A DNA stretch of 5,769 nucleotides from an uncultured Bacteroidota bacterium (GTDB taxonomy: Bacteria > Bacteroidota > Bacteroidia > 2-12-FULL-35-15), in NCBI GenBank assembly GCA_903881065.1, contig CAIRRW010000318.1, forward strand, positions 1-5,769. The letters run 5' to 3'. The notes beneath the pieces were generated by a model, which worked only from the letters and a program-made list of their open reading frames with translations, did no database searches and was not told the origin of the DNA. Positions within the stretch are counted from its first letter, which is position 1. Every line of letters begins with the position of its first letter. The translations under genes were made by a program, and so were the position numbers. This document shows positions 1 through 5,769 of the stretch, one piece after another.

Positions 1-1
1 G

Positions 2-2926
2 CATCACGCTGTTACTAAAAAGAAAGACGGGACAGCAAAACGTACTTCACTCAATTCTGTAAAAGTATTACGAATATGTACTCAGATAAATAGTGAACTT
101 ACTCAGGTTCAAAAAGTGGTGGTGCTTATTCGATTGATTGAGTTTATTAGTTCCAATGAAGAATTACGAGAGCAGGAACTGGAGTTTGTAAAAACGGTTG
201 CCGAAACCTTTAATATCAGTGAAGAAGAGTTTAATAGCAGCATGGACTTTGTACGTGCGAACATTGATAACGTACCTGATTCTCCACGTGTTCTTTTAAT
301 AAATAATCAAACACAAAATAATCTAAAGGAAACAAAACACATATATGCTGAAGGCGTTACAGGCCAGGCGAGGGTTCTATGGGTGCCAAGTGTAAATTTA
401 TATGCCTTACTTTATTTTGGCAAGAGTAATTTATATCTTAATGGTCAGATATTAACATCAGGTAAAGTATATATTCTTACACCAGGCTCTTCATTGCGCA
501 GTTCTAAAGTTAAGCCGGTTTATTACAGCGATATTTTAAGTTCCTTTTTGAGTGATACTTCCAAGGCTAAAGTATCTTTTTCTGTTCAAAATCTGGAATA
601 CAAATTTAAGGGTGGCAAATTAGGATTACGGGATATTAATTTCAGTGAAGATTCAGGAAAACTGATAGGAATAATGGGAGGTTCGGGAGCAGGAAAATCA
701 ACCCTTCTAAATGTTCTTAACGGCAACGAAATACCAAGCAATGGCTCTGTAAAAATTAATGGAATAAATATCCATAGTGAGAAGCATAAGATTGAAGGCG
801 TAATTGGAATGGTTTCTCAGGATGACCTATTGATTGAGGAATTAACTGTTTTCCAAAATCTTTTCTATAATGCAAAACTTTGTTTTGGAAACAAAAAAGA
901 CAGCGAAATTTCAAAGTTGGTTGTTGATGTATTAACAAGTATTGGATTGATAGAAACAAGGGATTTGAAAGTCGGAAGTCCGCTTGAAAAAACAATATCC
1001 GGAGGTCAGCGAAAACGATTAAATATTGCTCTCGAATTAATTCGTGAACCTTCAGTACTTTTTGTGGATGAACCTACCTCAGGGCTTTCTTCCAGAGATT
1101 CAGAAAATATTATGGACCTTTTGAAAGAGCTTGCTTTGAAAGGTAAATTAGTATTCGTGGTTATTCACCAACCATCTTCCGACATTTTCAAAATGTTTGA
1201 TAAACTGATGATACTTGATGTTGGAGGGTATCCAATTTATTATGGAAATCCTGTTGACTCGGTAATCTATTTTAAAACAGTAGTGAATCATGTCAACAGT
1301 AATGAAAGTGAGTGTATAGAATGTGGTAACGTGAACCCCGAACAGGTATTCAATATTATTGAATCAAAGGTTTTGGATGAGTATGGAAACATTACTCGTA
1401 ACCGAAAAGTGTCGCCTGTTGAATGGAATCTTCAGTATAAGGAAAAGATTGAGACCAAAATAGAAGATGTAAATACAGTTACAGAAATACCAGAAAGCAC
1501 ATTTAAGGTACCTAATAAGTTCAAGCAGTTTAAAGTATTTATTACACGTGATGTTTTATCAAAACTCACAAACAAACAATATCTTTCCATCAATTTACTT
1601 GAAGCTCCTGTTTTAGCTTTTATACTTGCTTTCTTTGTAAAATATACCAATCAGGATTTATCAAACAAGGTAGGTTACACTTTCCGTGAAAATGAAAATA
1701 TTATTACATATATGTTCATGGCGGTTGTTGTTGCCCTATTTATTGGGTTAACAGTGAGTGCGGAAGAAATCATAAAAGACAGAAAGATTCAAAAGCGTGA
1801 ATCATTTTTGAATTTAAGCAAAGGCAGTTATATATGGAGTAAAATTGTAATCATGTTTGTATTATCGGCAATTCAAACAATGATGTTTGTAATAATAGGA
1901 AACTATATATTGCAAATACATGGTATGTGGTTCGAATATTGGGTTGTATTATTCACAACTTCCTGCTTTGCAAATATGCTTGGCTTGAACATTTCAGCAA
2001 GTTTCAATTCGGCAGTAACCATTTATATTTTAATTCCGTTTTTAATTATTCCTCAACTATTATTCAGCGGTATTATTGTAAAATTTGATAAGTTAAATCC
2101 TACAATTACATCGCAAAGCGAAGTGCCTTTGATTGGTGAAGTGATGACATCTCGATGGGCTTTCGAGGCATTGGCGGTAAAACAATATAAAGATAATGTA
2201 TTCAATAAAAGAATTTATAAGTACGAAAAGGCAATACACATGGCCACTTATAAAAAAGATAATTGGCTTACTGCAATGTCAAACAAATTAAATAATTGTG
2301 AAAGCGATTATACTGATATTCACAAAAAGCAGGAAGTAATTGACGCACTTAAAATGCTGAAAAGTGAAATTATAAAAGAAGAAAATACACCTGGAGTATC
2401 ACAAAGTAAAATTGTTTGCGATGCAAAAGATAACCTAACGATTGAAAAATTCAATCCTACGGTAGCAAAACATATAAACGATTTCTTTGAAAATCTTAGA
2501 GCATACTATATAAAGTATTCAAAAAATGCAAGAGATAAAGAAGATGCCACAGTAAATCAGTTAAATAAAGACAGTGCATCAAGAGCAAAATATTTGAAAG
2601 AACAAGATGAATATGCAAATGAAAACCTTGCAGACTTGGTTACAAATAAAAACTCCTTGCTTAGGATATTAGACATGGATGGAAAGTTTATTCAGAAAAC
2701 CGACCCTATTTATTTAGATCCTGTGAATTCTAATTTTGGAAGAGCACATTTTTATGCACCACGCAAAAAATTTATGGGAACCTTTTATGATACCTTTGGA
2801 TTTAATCTTTGTATCATCTGGTTGATGTCACTTACTTTTGGAATAACCCTTTATTTTGATGTCTTGAAAAAATTTATCAATTTACTGGAAGCTGTTTTCA
2901 GTAAATTTGGACAGAAAAGAGAATAG
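2..2926 (+). CDS. ABCG-like ABC transporter, ATPase-permease fusion with TerB-like and FHA-like N-terminus (5' partial)
   Basis: This is a single-chain half-transporter, with ATPase and permease fused in the ABCG (White) order, in the inner membrane. The substrate cannot be told. The frame has no stop back to position 2, so the true start lies outside the window; the first candidate start inside is GTG 116, and residues below count from it. The segment before it and residues 1-55 read as one helical TerB-like domain. Residues 75-142 are beta-rich and FHA-like. The ATPase spans about 153-380: Walker A G188-T196 (GGSGAGKST), Q-loop Q235, signature SGGQ 295-298, Walker B D318 with catalytic E319, H-loop H351 in the ABCG-typical IHQPSS. 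A linker with C400/C403 (ECGNVNPEQ) follows. Six membrane segments lie near 491-510, 528-549, 573-599, 608-626, 634-656 and 895-914, with the ABCG-like SRWAFEAL at 679-686. Between TM5 and TM6 is a charged helical insert of about 235 residues, much longer than the usual ABCG loop. All ATPase motifs are intact, so it is probably functional. Confidence 0.9.
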   Translation, partial: HHAVTKKKDGTAKRTSLNSVKVLRICTQINSELTQVQKVVVLIRLIEFISSNEELREQELEFVKTVAETFNISEEEFNSSMDFVRANIDNVPDSPRVLLINNQTQNNLKETKHIYAEGVTGQARVLWVPSVNLYALLYFGKSNLYLNGQILTSGKVYILTPGSSLRSSKVKPVYYSDILSSFLSDTSKAKVSFSVQNLEYKFKGGKLGLRDINFSEDSGKLIGIMGGSGAGKSTLLNVLNGNEIPSNGSVKINGINIHSEKHKIEGVIGMVSQDDLLIEELTVFQNLFYNAKLCFGNKKDSEISKLVVDVLTSIGLIETRDLKVGSPLEKTISGGQRKRLNIALELIREPSVLFVDEPTSGLSSRDSENIMDLLKELALKGKLVFVVIHQPSSDIFKMFDKLMILDVGGYPIYYGNPVDSVIYFKTVVNHVNSNESECIECGNVNPEQVFNIIESKVLDEYGNITRNRKVSPVEWNLQYKEKIETKIEDVNTVTEIPESTFKVPNKFKQFKVFITRDVLSKLTNKQYLSINLLEAPVLAFILAFFVKYTNQDLSNKVGYTFRENENIITYMFMAVVVALFIGLTVSAEEIIKDRKIQKRESFLNLSKGSYIWSKIVIMFVLSAIQTMMFVIIGNYILQIHGMWFEYWVVLFTTSCFANMLGLNISASFNSAVTIYILIPFLIIPQLLFSGIIVKFDKLNPTITSQSEVPLIGEVMTSRWAFEALAVKQYKDNVFNKRIYKYEKAIHMATYKKDNWLTAMSNKLNNCESDYTDIHKKQEVIDALKMLKSEIIKEENTPGVSQSKIVCDAKDNLTIEKFNPTVAKHINDFFENLRAYYIKYSKNARDKEDATVNQLNKDSASRAKYLKEQDEYANENLADLVTNKNSLLRILDMDGKFIQKTDPIYLDPVNSNFGRAHFYAPRKKFMGTFYDTFGFNLCIIWLMSLTFGITLYFDVLKKFINLLEAVFSKFGQKRE

Positions 2927-2928
2927 AC

Positions 2929-2966
2929 AAAGCCCCGCACATTTCTGCAAAGAGCTTTTTTCTTTT
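2929..2966 (+). terminator. Rho-independent-like terminator of the ABC gene
   Basis: The hairpin starts 2 nt after the ABC stop codon (TAG 2924-2926). AAAGC (2929-2933) pairs with GCTTT (2954-2958), with further broken pairing inside, and T-rich sequence follows to 2966 on the plus strand. It is a degraded copy of the hairpin at 3749-3778: the 30-nt units match at 26 of 30 positions without gaps (my count). The changes reduce a perfect 8-bp stem to 5 continuous base pairs. The T-tract suits termination of the plus-strand gene. Confidence 0.6.
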
Positions 2967-2970
2967 TAAT

Positions 2971-3043
2971 TGAGAATGGATAATTAACAATTGACAATGT
3001 GTGAATACCTCATTATCAATTTTCCATTATCAATTGACAATTA
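2971..3043. repeat. Short AT-rich direct repeats (CATTATCAATT / CAATTGACAAT)
   Basis: CATTATCAATT occurs at 3011-3021 and again at 3025-3035. CAATTGACAAT occurs at 2988-2998 and again at 3031-3041. The patch is made almost entirely of TATCAATT, GACAATTA and related words. It has no counterpart in the second copy of the surrounding duplicated block (3749-3897), so it looks like an insertion or local expansion between the hairpin and the sorting-domain remnant. Similar words recur between genes in many AT-rich bacterial genomes, as I recall; whether this is a dispersed repeat family here cannot be told from one window. Confidence 0.5.
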
Positions 3044-3195
3044 TCTTCCTATTCACCACATTTTTATTTTCATCAGTTATTTGTACAAAATAAATACCTT
3101 TTGAATAGCCGCTCATATCAAGGGTGGTGGTTTTGCCATTAACCATTTATCATAAACCATTCACCCTGTTACAATCATTATTTTTATGGTGTTTA
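3030..3195 (-). pseudogene. Decayed T9SS C-terminal sorting domain (remnant of a lost cargo gene)
   Basis: Read on the minus strand, 3143-3030 encodes VNGKTTTLDMSGYSKG and then IYFVQITDENKNVVNRKIIVN before a TGA stop (complement of 3030-3032). This is nearly the same tail as that of the intact gene at 3787-5406. At DNA level 3052-3140 matches 3809-3897 at 82 of 89 positions (my count). Upstream on the minus strand the match continues weakly to about 3195, through VTG and MVYDK (matching VTGRIVTDK of the intact gene), but it is broken by an in-frame TGA and by a loss of about 7 nt that shifts the frame. No start codon, signal peptide or propeller repeats remain. It is therefore the 3' stub of a former paralogue, or a partial duplication of the neighbour's 3' end. 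It is presumably not translated. Confidence 0.8.
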
Positions 3196-3220
3196 TTTTA
3201 TTAACTTTGTATAAAAATAA
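3178..3220 (+). promoter_or_regulatory. AT-only inverted repeat around the toxin-antitoxin promoter (possible operator)
   Basis: TTATTTTTAT (3178-3187) and ATAAAAATAA (3211-3220) are perfect 10-nt reverse complements. They flank the -7 box at 3202-3209, with the right arm ending 5 nt before the antitoxin start. Antitoxins of this class commonly repress their own promoter by binding a palindrome, so this is a candidate operator. The arms contain only A and T in AT-rich DNA and are 23 nt apart, so chance is a real alternative. Confidence 0.3.
3202..3209 (+). promoter_or_regulatory. Bacteroidota-type -7 box (TAACTTTG) of the toxin-antitoxin operon
   Basis: TAACTTTG is a full match to the Bacteroidota primary-sigma -7 consensus TAnnTTTG. 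The antitoxin ATG follows 16 nt downstream, implying a very short leader of about 10 nt. No clear -33 TTG/TTTG element is seen at the expected distance. The upstream half of this promoter region overlaps the end of the decayed sorting-domain remnant. Confidence 0.6.
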
Positions 3221-3225
3221 AAGCA

Positions 3226-3459
3226 ATGAATGTACATGTAGAAAAAATAAAATTGGCTCAAACTATTTTGGGTATTGACAGCGAAGTGATTTTAAAACAT
3301 TTGAAAGCTGTTTTAAATAGTTATGAAACTGATTTATGGGATGAACTGCCCGATGAAATAAAAGCATCGGCATTAAGAGGTATGAAACAAGCTGACAGAG
3401 GGGAGTACAAAACCCACGATGAAGTAATGAAAAAATATAAAAAGTGGCTAAAGAAATAA
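3226..3459 (+). CDS. Antitoxin of a RelE/ParE-type type II toxin-antitoxin pair
   Basis: This 77-residue, strongly charged, mostly helical protein is the probable antitoxin that binds and neutralises the toxin encoded directly downstream. The ATG lies 16 nt after a good -7 box. The 3' end overlaps the next gene by 16 nt in another frame, the typical coupled layout of antitoxin before toxin. Visible features are an N-terminal helical part, the conserved-looking WDELP at 38-42, and a C-terminal tail GEYKTHDEVMKKYKKWL (59-75). I know this kind of tail from small Bacteroidota antitoxins that accompany RelE/ParE toxins, where the C-terminal part usually wraps the toxin. No classical ribbon-helix-helix or Xre-type helix-turn-helix is obvious, so how it binds DNA, if it does, is unclear. 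The assignment rests on size, partner and sequence resemblance, not on a database match. Confidence 0.75.
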   Translation: MNVHVEKIKLAQTILGIDSEVILKHLKAVLNSYETDLWDELPDEIKASALRGMKQADRGEYKTHDEVMKKYKKWLKK

Positions 3460-3746
3460 GATGGACCACGGAAGCAGAAGTTACCTATCAAAAGATTATA
3501 ACGTATCTGGAAGAAAACTGGACAGACAAGGAAGTCAGTAATTTTATTAATACAGCAAATACGGTTATCTTTTTTATTGCAGAAAACCCATTAATGTATC
3601 GGCAATCCAATAAGAAAAACATACACGAAGCCTTGATTACAAAACACAATTTACTATTGTACAGGGTAAAACCCAATCACATTGAACTACTTACTTTTTG
3701 GGATACCAGACAGAACCCAAAGAAAAAATTAAAACGTAGCAAATAA
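3444..3746 (+). CDS. RelE/ParE superfamily toxin
   Basis: This 100-residue basic protein has the sequence pattern of the RelE/ParE fold. W7 is followed by EAE (10-12), helix residues YLEENWTDKE at 21-30, and NP with MYR around 48-53. A strand pair HEALITKHNLLLYRV follows at 61-75, then the C-terminal LLTFWDTRQNP at 82-92. RelE members cleave mRNA on the ribosome and ParE members inhibit DNA gyrase. The FWDTRQNP ending and plasmid-stabilisation-like appearance lean towards ParE, but the target cannot be settled from sequence. The start is GTG 3444; the ATG at 3461 is in a different frame and would not give this protein. Translation is probably coupled to the antitoxin through the 16-nt overlap. 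The stop codon lies 2 nt before the hairpin at 3749. The frame is complete, so an active toxin is likely. Confidence 0.85.
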   Translation: MAKEIRWTTEAEVTYQKIITYLEENWTDKEVSNFINTANTVIFFIAENPLMYRQSNKKNIHEALITKHNLLLYRVKPNHIELLTFWDTRQNPKKKLKRSK

Positions 3747-3748
3747 AA

Positions 3749-3778
3749 AAAGCCCCGAACATTTCTGAAAGGGGCTTT
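3749..3778 (-). terminator. Intergenic hairpin terminator between convergent genes
   Basis: AAAGCCCC (3749-3756) and GGGGCTTT (3771-3778) form a perfect 8-bp stem with a 14-nt loop. Read on the minus strand, the stem is followed by TTTATTTG, giving a U-tract for the T9SS-cargo gene whose stop is at 3787-3789. On the plus strand the following sequence (GTCTATTC) is a weaker tract, but the toxin stop is only 2 nt before the stem, so it may serve both directions. Confidence 0.75.
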
Positions 3779-3897
3779 GTCTATTCTTAATCCTTCACCA
3801 CTTTCCTGTTCACCACATTTTTATTGGCATCAGTTATTTGTACAAAATAAACACCTTTTGCATAGCCGCTCATATCAAGTGTTGCGGTTTTGCCATT
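3749..3897. repeat. Intact copy of a duplicated block (hairpin plus T9SS gene 3' end)
   Basis: This block has a degraded second copy at 2929-3140, in the same orientation. The hairpin parts (3749-3778 against 2929-2958) match at 26 of 30 positions, and the sorting-domain parts (3809-3897 against 3052-3140) at 82 of 89. Between those parts the left copy carries about 70 extra nt of AT-rich repeats. The toxin-antitoxin operon lies between the two copies. Counts are by eye from the sequence. Confidence 0.8.
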
Positions 3898-5406
3898 TAC
3901 TAGTAAGTATTTATCGGTAACTATTCTTCCTGTTACATCTGTTATTTGTATTGTGGTGTTTGTTTGTTCCGAAGAAAAAGAAATTGTTGTGAGGGATGTG
4001 AAGGGGTTGGGGGAGATGATAACTAAATTATTGTTATTGAGAGTTTGAGTTTCAATGCCTGTCATGGCATCTAATTTTGCAAGGTAAATATCGGATCCAC
4101 CATAGCTGGTTAATGGAATATCACCAAAGTTTGCAGTGCTTGAAAAATTATTACAAACGTAGCAACCGCCATCTGTATTTGTAAGGACATCACCGCTATT
4201 TCCTAAAGCACCACTCGTATTTACATTTTTTGCTCCAAGACATACACCGCTACTATCGTACCTTGTTATAAACATATCAAAAGCACTGGTTGCTGTCAGT
4301 GTAATTGACCCGAAAGTTGCCGAACCTGCTAATAAACCAGATGCATACGTATTTCCATTATTATCAGTAGAAACATTCCCAAAATCGATATTGCTTGTTG
4401 AATGAGCCTGCTTAACCCATACAAGATTTCCATTGTTTCTATACTTAGCAATATACCAGTCTTTGTTAATACTATTGGTGAGCATTGTGCTTCCAAAATA
4501 TGCCGTATCAGTAAAATAGCCTGTACTATATATATTACCGCTACCATCCAAATCTAATGTGCCTCCTCTGTCCATGTTGGGGCCGCCCATAGTTCTTAAC
4601 CATAAAACATTACCTGTTGTATCAAATTTTGAAATAAACATATCGTAAGGGTGAGCGATTACAGTTGCTGTATCAACAATTATTGTGTCATTATTACTAT
4701 TAGTGCTGCCTCCGATATATAAATTATTATTAAATAACTTAATTGCCAATGAATAAGTATATACATTCGCTATTTTCTTAGCCCAAACGCAAGCCCCGTT
4801 TGAGGAATTAAACTTTGCAAGAAAATTTCCCGCAGGAATATGGGTACTTCCAATAGTAGTTGGATTTAAATTAGCACCAGTCATATAAATAGCACCTGCA
4901 TTATCAACAACTATTTGCCCAGAATTTACCCCTGAAAAGGCTGCTATACTTGCAGACCAAATGCAATTGCCATTCAAATCAAGTTTTGACAGAAATATTT
5001 TATTCCCGAAACCTAAATTACACGAATCAATGGTTTCATTACTCCCATCCATCTCCCCTGATATTATAATACTGTTCGAAAACGATTCATATTTAATAGT
5101 ACCCCCTCCATCACCTTCATTGCTTGATGGTCCGCCTCCCGCTCGTTTCGACCAGATAAAATTTCCATTCGCATCAAGCTTTACAATATAGACATCTTGT
5201 AAACCATAAGTGGTAATTACATTAGTACCGAAAGTTCCGCTTGGAAACAAAAAACTCCCTGTCATAAATATGTTTCCAGTTGCATCTATACACATTCTGC
5301 TTGCGCCATCATTATTAATACTTCCAAAGTGTTTTGCCCATTGCCAGTTTTGAGCATAGCAAACTATATTCAATACACAAAAAATCAACAGAAATATTTT
5401 TCTCAT
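3787..5406 (-). CDS. Secreted SBBP-type beta-propeller protein with T9SS C-terminal sorting domain
   Basis: This 539-residue protein is probably exported by Sec and then secreted or surface-anchored by the type IX system; its ligand is unknown. Residues 1-18 are a signal peptide (basic MRK, hydrophobic core, cleavage likely after CYA-18). Seven repeats of the pattern D-x-x-G-N-x-Y-x-T-G ... F-G ... D-x-Y-x-x-K-x-D ... G-N-x-x-W-x-K lie near 41-88, 112-151, 167-210, 224-271, 286-332, 347-393 and 409-452, which suggests a seven-bladed propeller. The seventh lacks the terminal W-x-K strand, while the mature N-terminus begins NWQWAKHFG, so it may close the ring. After a short linker, residues 464-539 are the sorting domain: ISPNPF (464-469), ITDVTGRIV (488-496), DMSGYAKGVYFVQI (511-524), ending NRKVVKD. 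The ATG directly precedes the signal peptide, and a -7 box lies 20 nt upstream. It appears to be a single-gene unit with its own terminator. Confidence 0.92.
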   Translation of the reverse strand: MRKIFLLIFCVLNIVCYAQNWQWAKHFGSINNDGASRMCIDATGNIFMTGSFLFPSGTFGTNVITTYGLQDVYIVKLDANGNFIWSKRAGGGPSSNEGDGGGTIKYESFSNSIIISGEMDGSNETIDSCNLGFGNKIFLSKLDLNGNCIWSASIAAFSGVNSGQIVVDNAGAIYMTGANLNPTTIGSTHIPAGNFLAKFNSSNGACVWAKKIANVYTYSLAIKLFNNNLYIGGSTNSNNDTIIVDTATVIAHPYDMFISKFDTTGNVLWLRTMGGPNMDRGGTLDLDGSGNIYSTGYFTDTAYFGSTMLTNSINKDWYIAKYRNNGNLVWVKQAHSTSNIDFGNVSTDNNGNTYASGLLAGSATFGSITLTATSAFDMFITRYDSSGVCLGAKNVNTSGALGNSGDVLTNTDGGCYVCNNFSSTANFGDIPLTSYGGSDIYLAKLDAMTGIETQTLNNNNLVIISPNPFTSLTTISFSSEQTNTTIQITDVTGRIVTDKYLLVNGKTATLDMSGYAKGVYFVQITDANKNVVNRKVVKD

Positions 5407-5426
5407 TACCGCTTTTTAATTCTCAA

Positions 5427-5434
5427 CAAAGCTA
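5427..5434 (-). promoter_or_regulatory. Bacteroidota-type -7 box (TAGCTTTG) of the T9SS-cargo gene
   Basis: On the minus strand TAGCTTTG matches TAnnTTTG and ends 20 nt before the ATG, close to the spacing seen for the toxin-antitoxin promoter. No convincing -33 TTG element is seen at about 20 nt upstream; the nearest TTTG is about 32 nt away, which is too far. Confidence 0.5.
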
Positions 5435-5769
5435 ACCAATTTCATCCTCTATTCACTTTTCTCCTTCAAATCTCATTGTATAACTTTATTTTAACTTTCT
5501 TCCTCGCCTTTCGACGAATATTTTCAAAAGCGTGAAGAGGTGGGCGAACAGGAAGAGGTGGAAAAAAATAAAATCGTGCCAATTATTACGCCTCATTTAC
5601 TTATTAACTATTGTATTTATTATTCGGCTTATCAGTTTGCATTAGTATATCTTCGTATCGGATTCATCCAAAGCCTTTAGTAATAATAGAAGTAAAAACT
5701 CTATAAAATCTACATCCTTAAATTTATCTATCGACAAATTAAAGACTAAAGGGAAAACTTTTCCGAACA
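5435..5769. other. Right-hand stretch without a supported gene
   Basis: I see no convincing gene, RNA gene or terminator here. GAAGAGGTGG occurs twice (5534-5543 and 5552-5561) with an 18-nt period. A minus-strand frame is open from the window edge (5767) to a TAA at 5642-5644, giving 41 codons ending in ALDESDTKIY. It could be the C-terminus of a gene lying to the right and reading leftwards, but a frame of that length is not rare in DNA this AT-rich. The stretch nearest the T9SS gene presumably holds the rest of its promoter. Confidence 0.5.

Noticed and set aside
1432..1650. Minus-strand 72-codon frame inside the ABC gene
   Set aside because: Antisense shadow of the region around the first membrane segment; its hydrophobic look comes from the complementary strand.
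2967..3225. Possible transposon or insertion sequence explaining the toxin-antitoxin insertion
   Set aside because: No transposase, integrase or typical terminal repeats are present; the duplicated hairpin and sorting-domain block explain the structure better.
3231..3240. Palindromes TGTACA and TACATGTA at the antitoxin start
   Set aside because: They are short, lie within the first codons, and are expected by chance; the repeat around the -7 box is a better operator candidate.
3263..3469. Minus-strand 68-codon frame opposite the antitoxin
   Set aside because: It runs antisense through the antitoxin and toxin start; no promoter, motif or sensible start supports it.
4961..5191. Plus-strand 76-codon frame inside the T9SS gene
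   Set aside because: Antisense shadow of the propeller repeats; it lacks any domain and lies fully within a well-supported gene.
5329..5535. Plus-strand 68-codon frame across the start of the T9SS gene
   Set aside because: It overlaps the signal peptide and promoter of a clearly real gene on the other strand, and the product looks like translated AT-rich non-coding DNA.
5534..5561. GAAGAGGTGG repeated twice with an 18-nt period, considered as an iteron or CRISPR-like start
   Set aside because: Only two short units with no further copies and no associated genes.
5642..5767. Minus-strand frame of 41 codons open to the right edge, possible C-terminus of a gene outside the window
   Set aside because: No recognisable motif, low-complexity leucine run, and open frames of this length are expected by chance in DNA this AT-rich. 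It needs the sequence to the right.

Overview
The window looks like a chromosomal segment of an AT-rich member of the Bacteroidota. Three things point there: a secreted protein ending in a type IX secretion (T9SS) C-terminal sorting domain, promoter boxes matching the Bacteroidota -7 consensus TAnnTTTG, and an ABC protein of a TerB/FHA-like/ABCG architecture that I associate with this phylum. I cannot name a genus from the sequence.

Layout, left to right. (1) Positions 2-2926 (+) hold most of a large ABCG-like transporter. Its reading frame is open to the left edge, so the N-terminus is missing. (2) Positions 2927-3225 lie between genes but are not empty. They contain a terminator-like hairpin, a short patch of AT-rich direct repeats, and a decayed minus-strand copy of a T9SS sorting domain. 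The last part supplies the promoter of the next operon. (3) Positions 3226-3746 (+) hold a two-gene toxin-antitoxin operon: a 77-residue antitoxin and a 100-residue RelE/ParE-type toxin that starts with GTG inside the antitoxin gene. (4) Positions 3749-3778 hold a perfect 8-bp hairpin between convergent genes, terminating mainly the minus-strand gene. (5) Positions 3787-5406 (-) encode a secreted seven-repeat beta-propeller protein (SBBP type) with signal peptide and T9SS sorting domain. (6) Positions 5435-5769 carry no gene I can support.

The most informative structure is a duplication. The hairpin plus the 3' end of the T9SS gene (3749 to about 3965) occurs a second time, degraded, at 2929 to about 3195. 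The toxin-antitoxin operon lies between the two copies. The simplest reading is that a second T9SS-cargo paralogue once stood next to the ABC gene and was lost, leaving its sorting-domain tail and terminator, and that the toxin-antitoxin pair now occupies its place. I see no wholly new system. The points most worth following are this insertion scar and the unusual domain composition of the ABC protein, including a periplasmic insert of about 235 residues.
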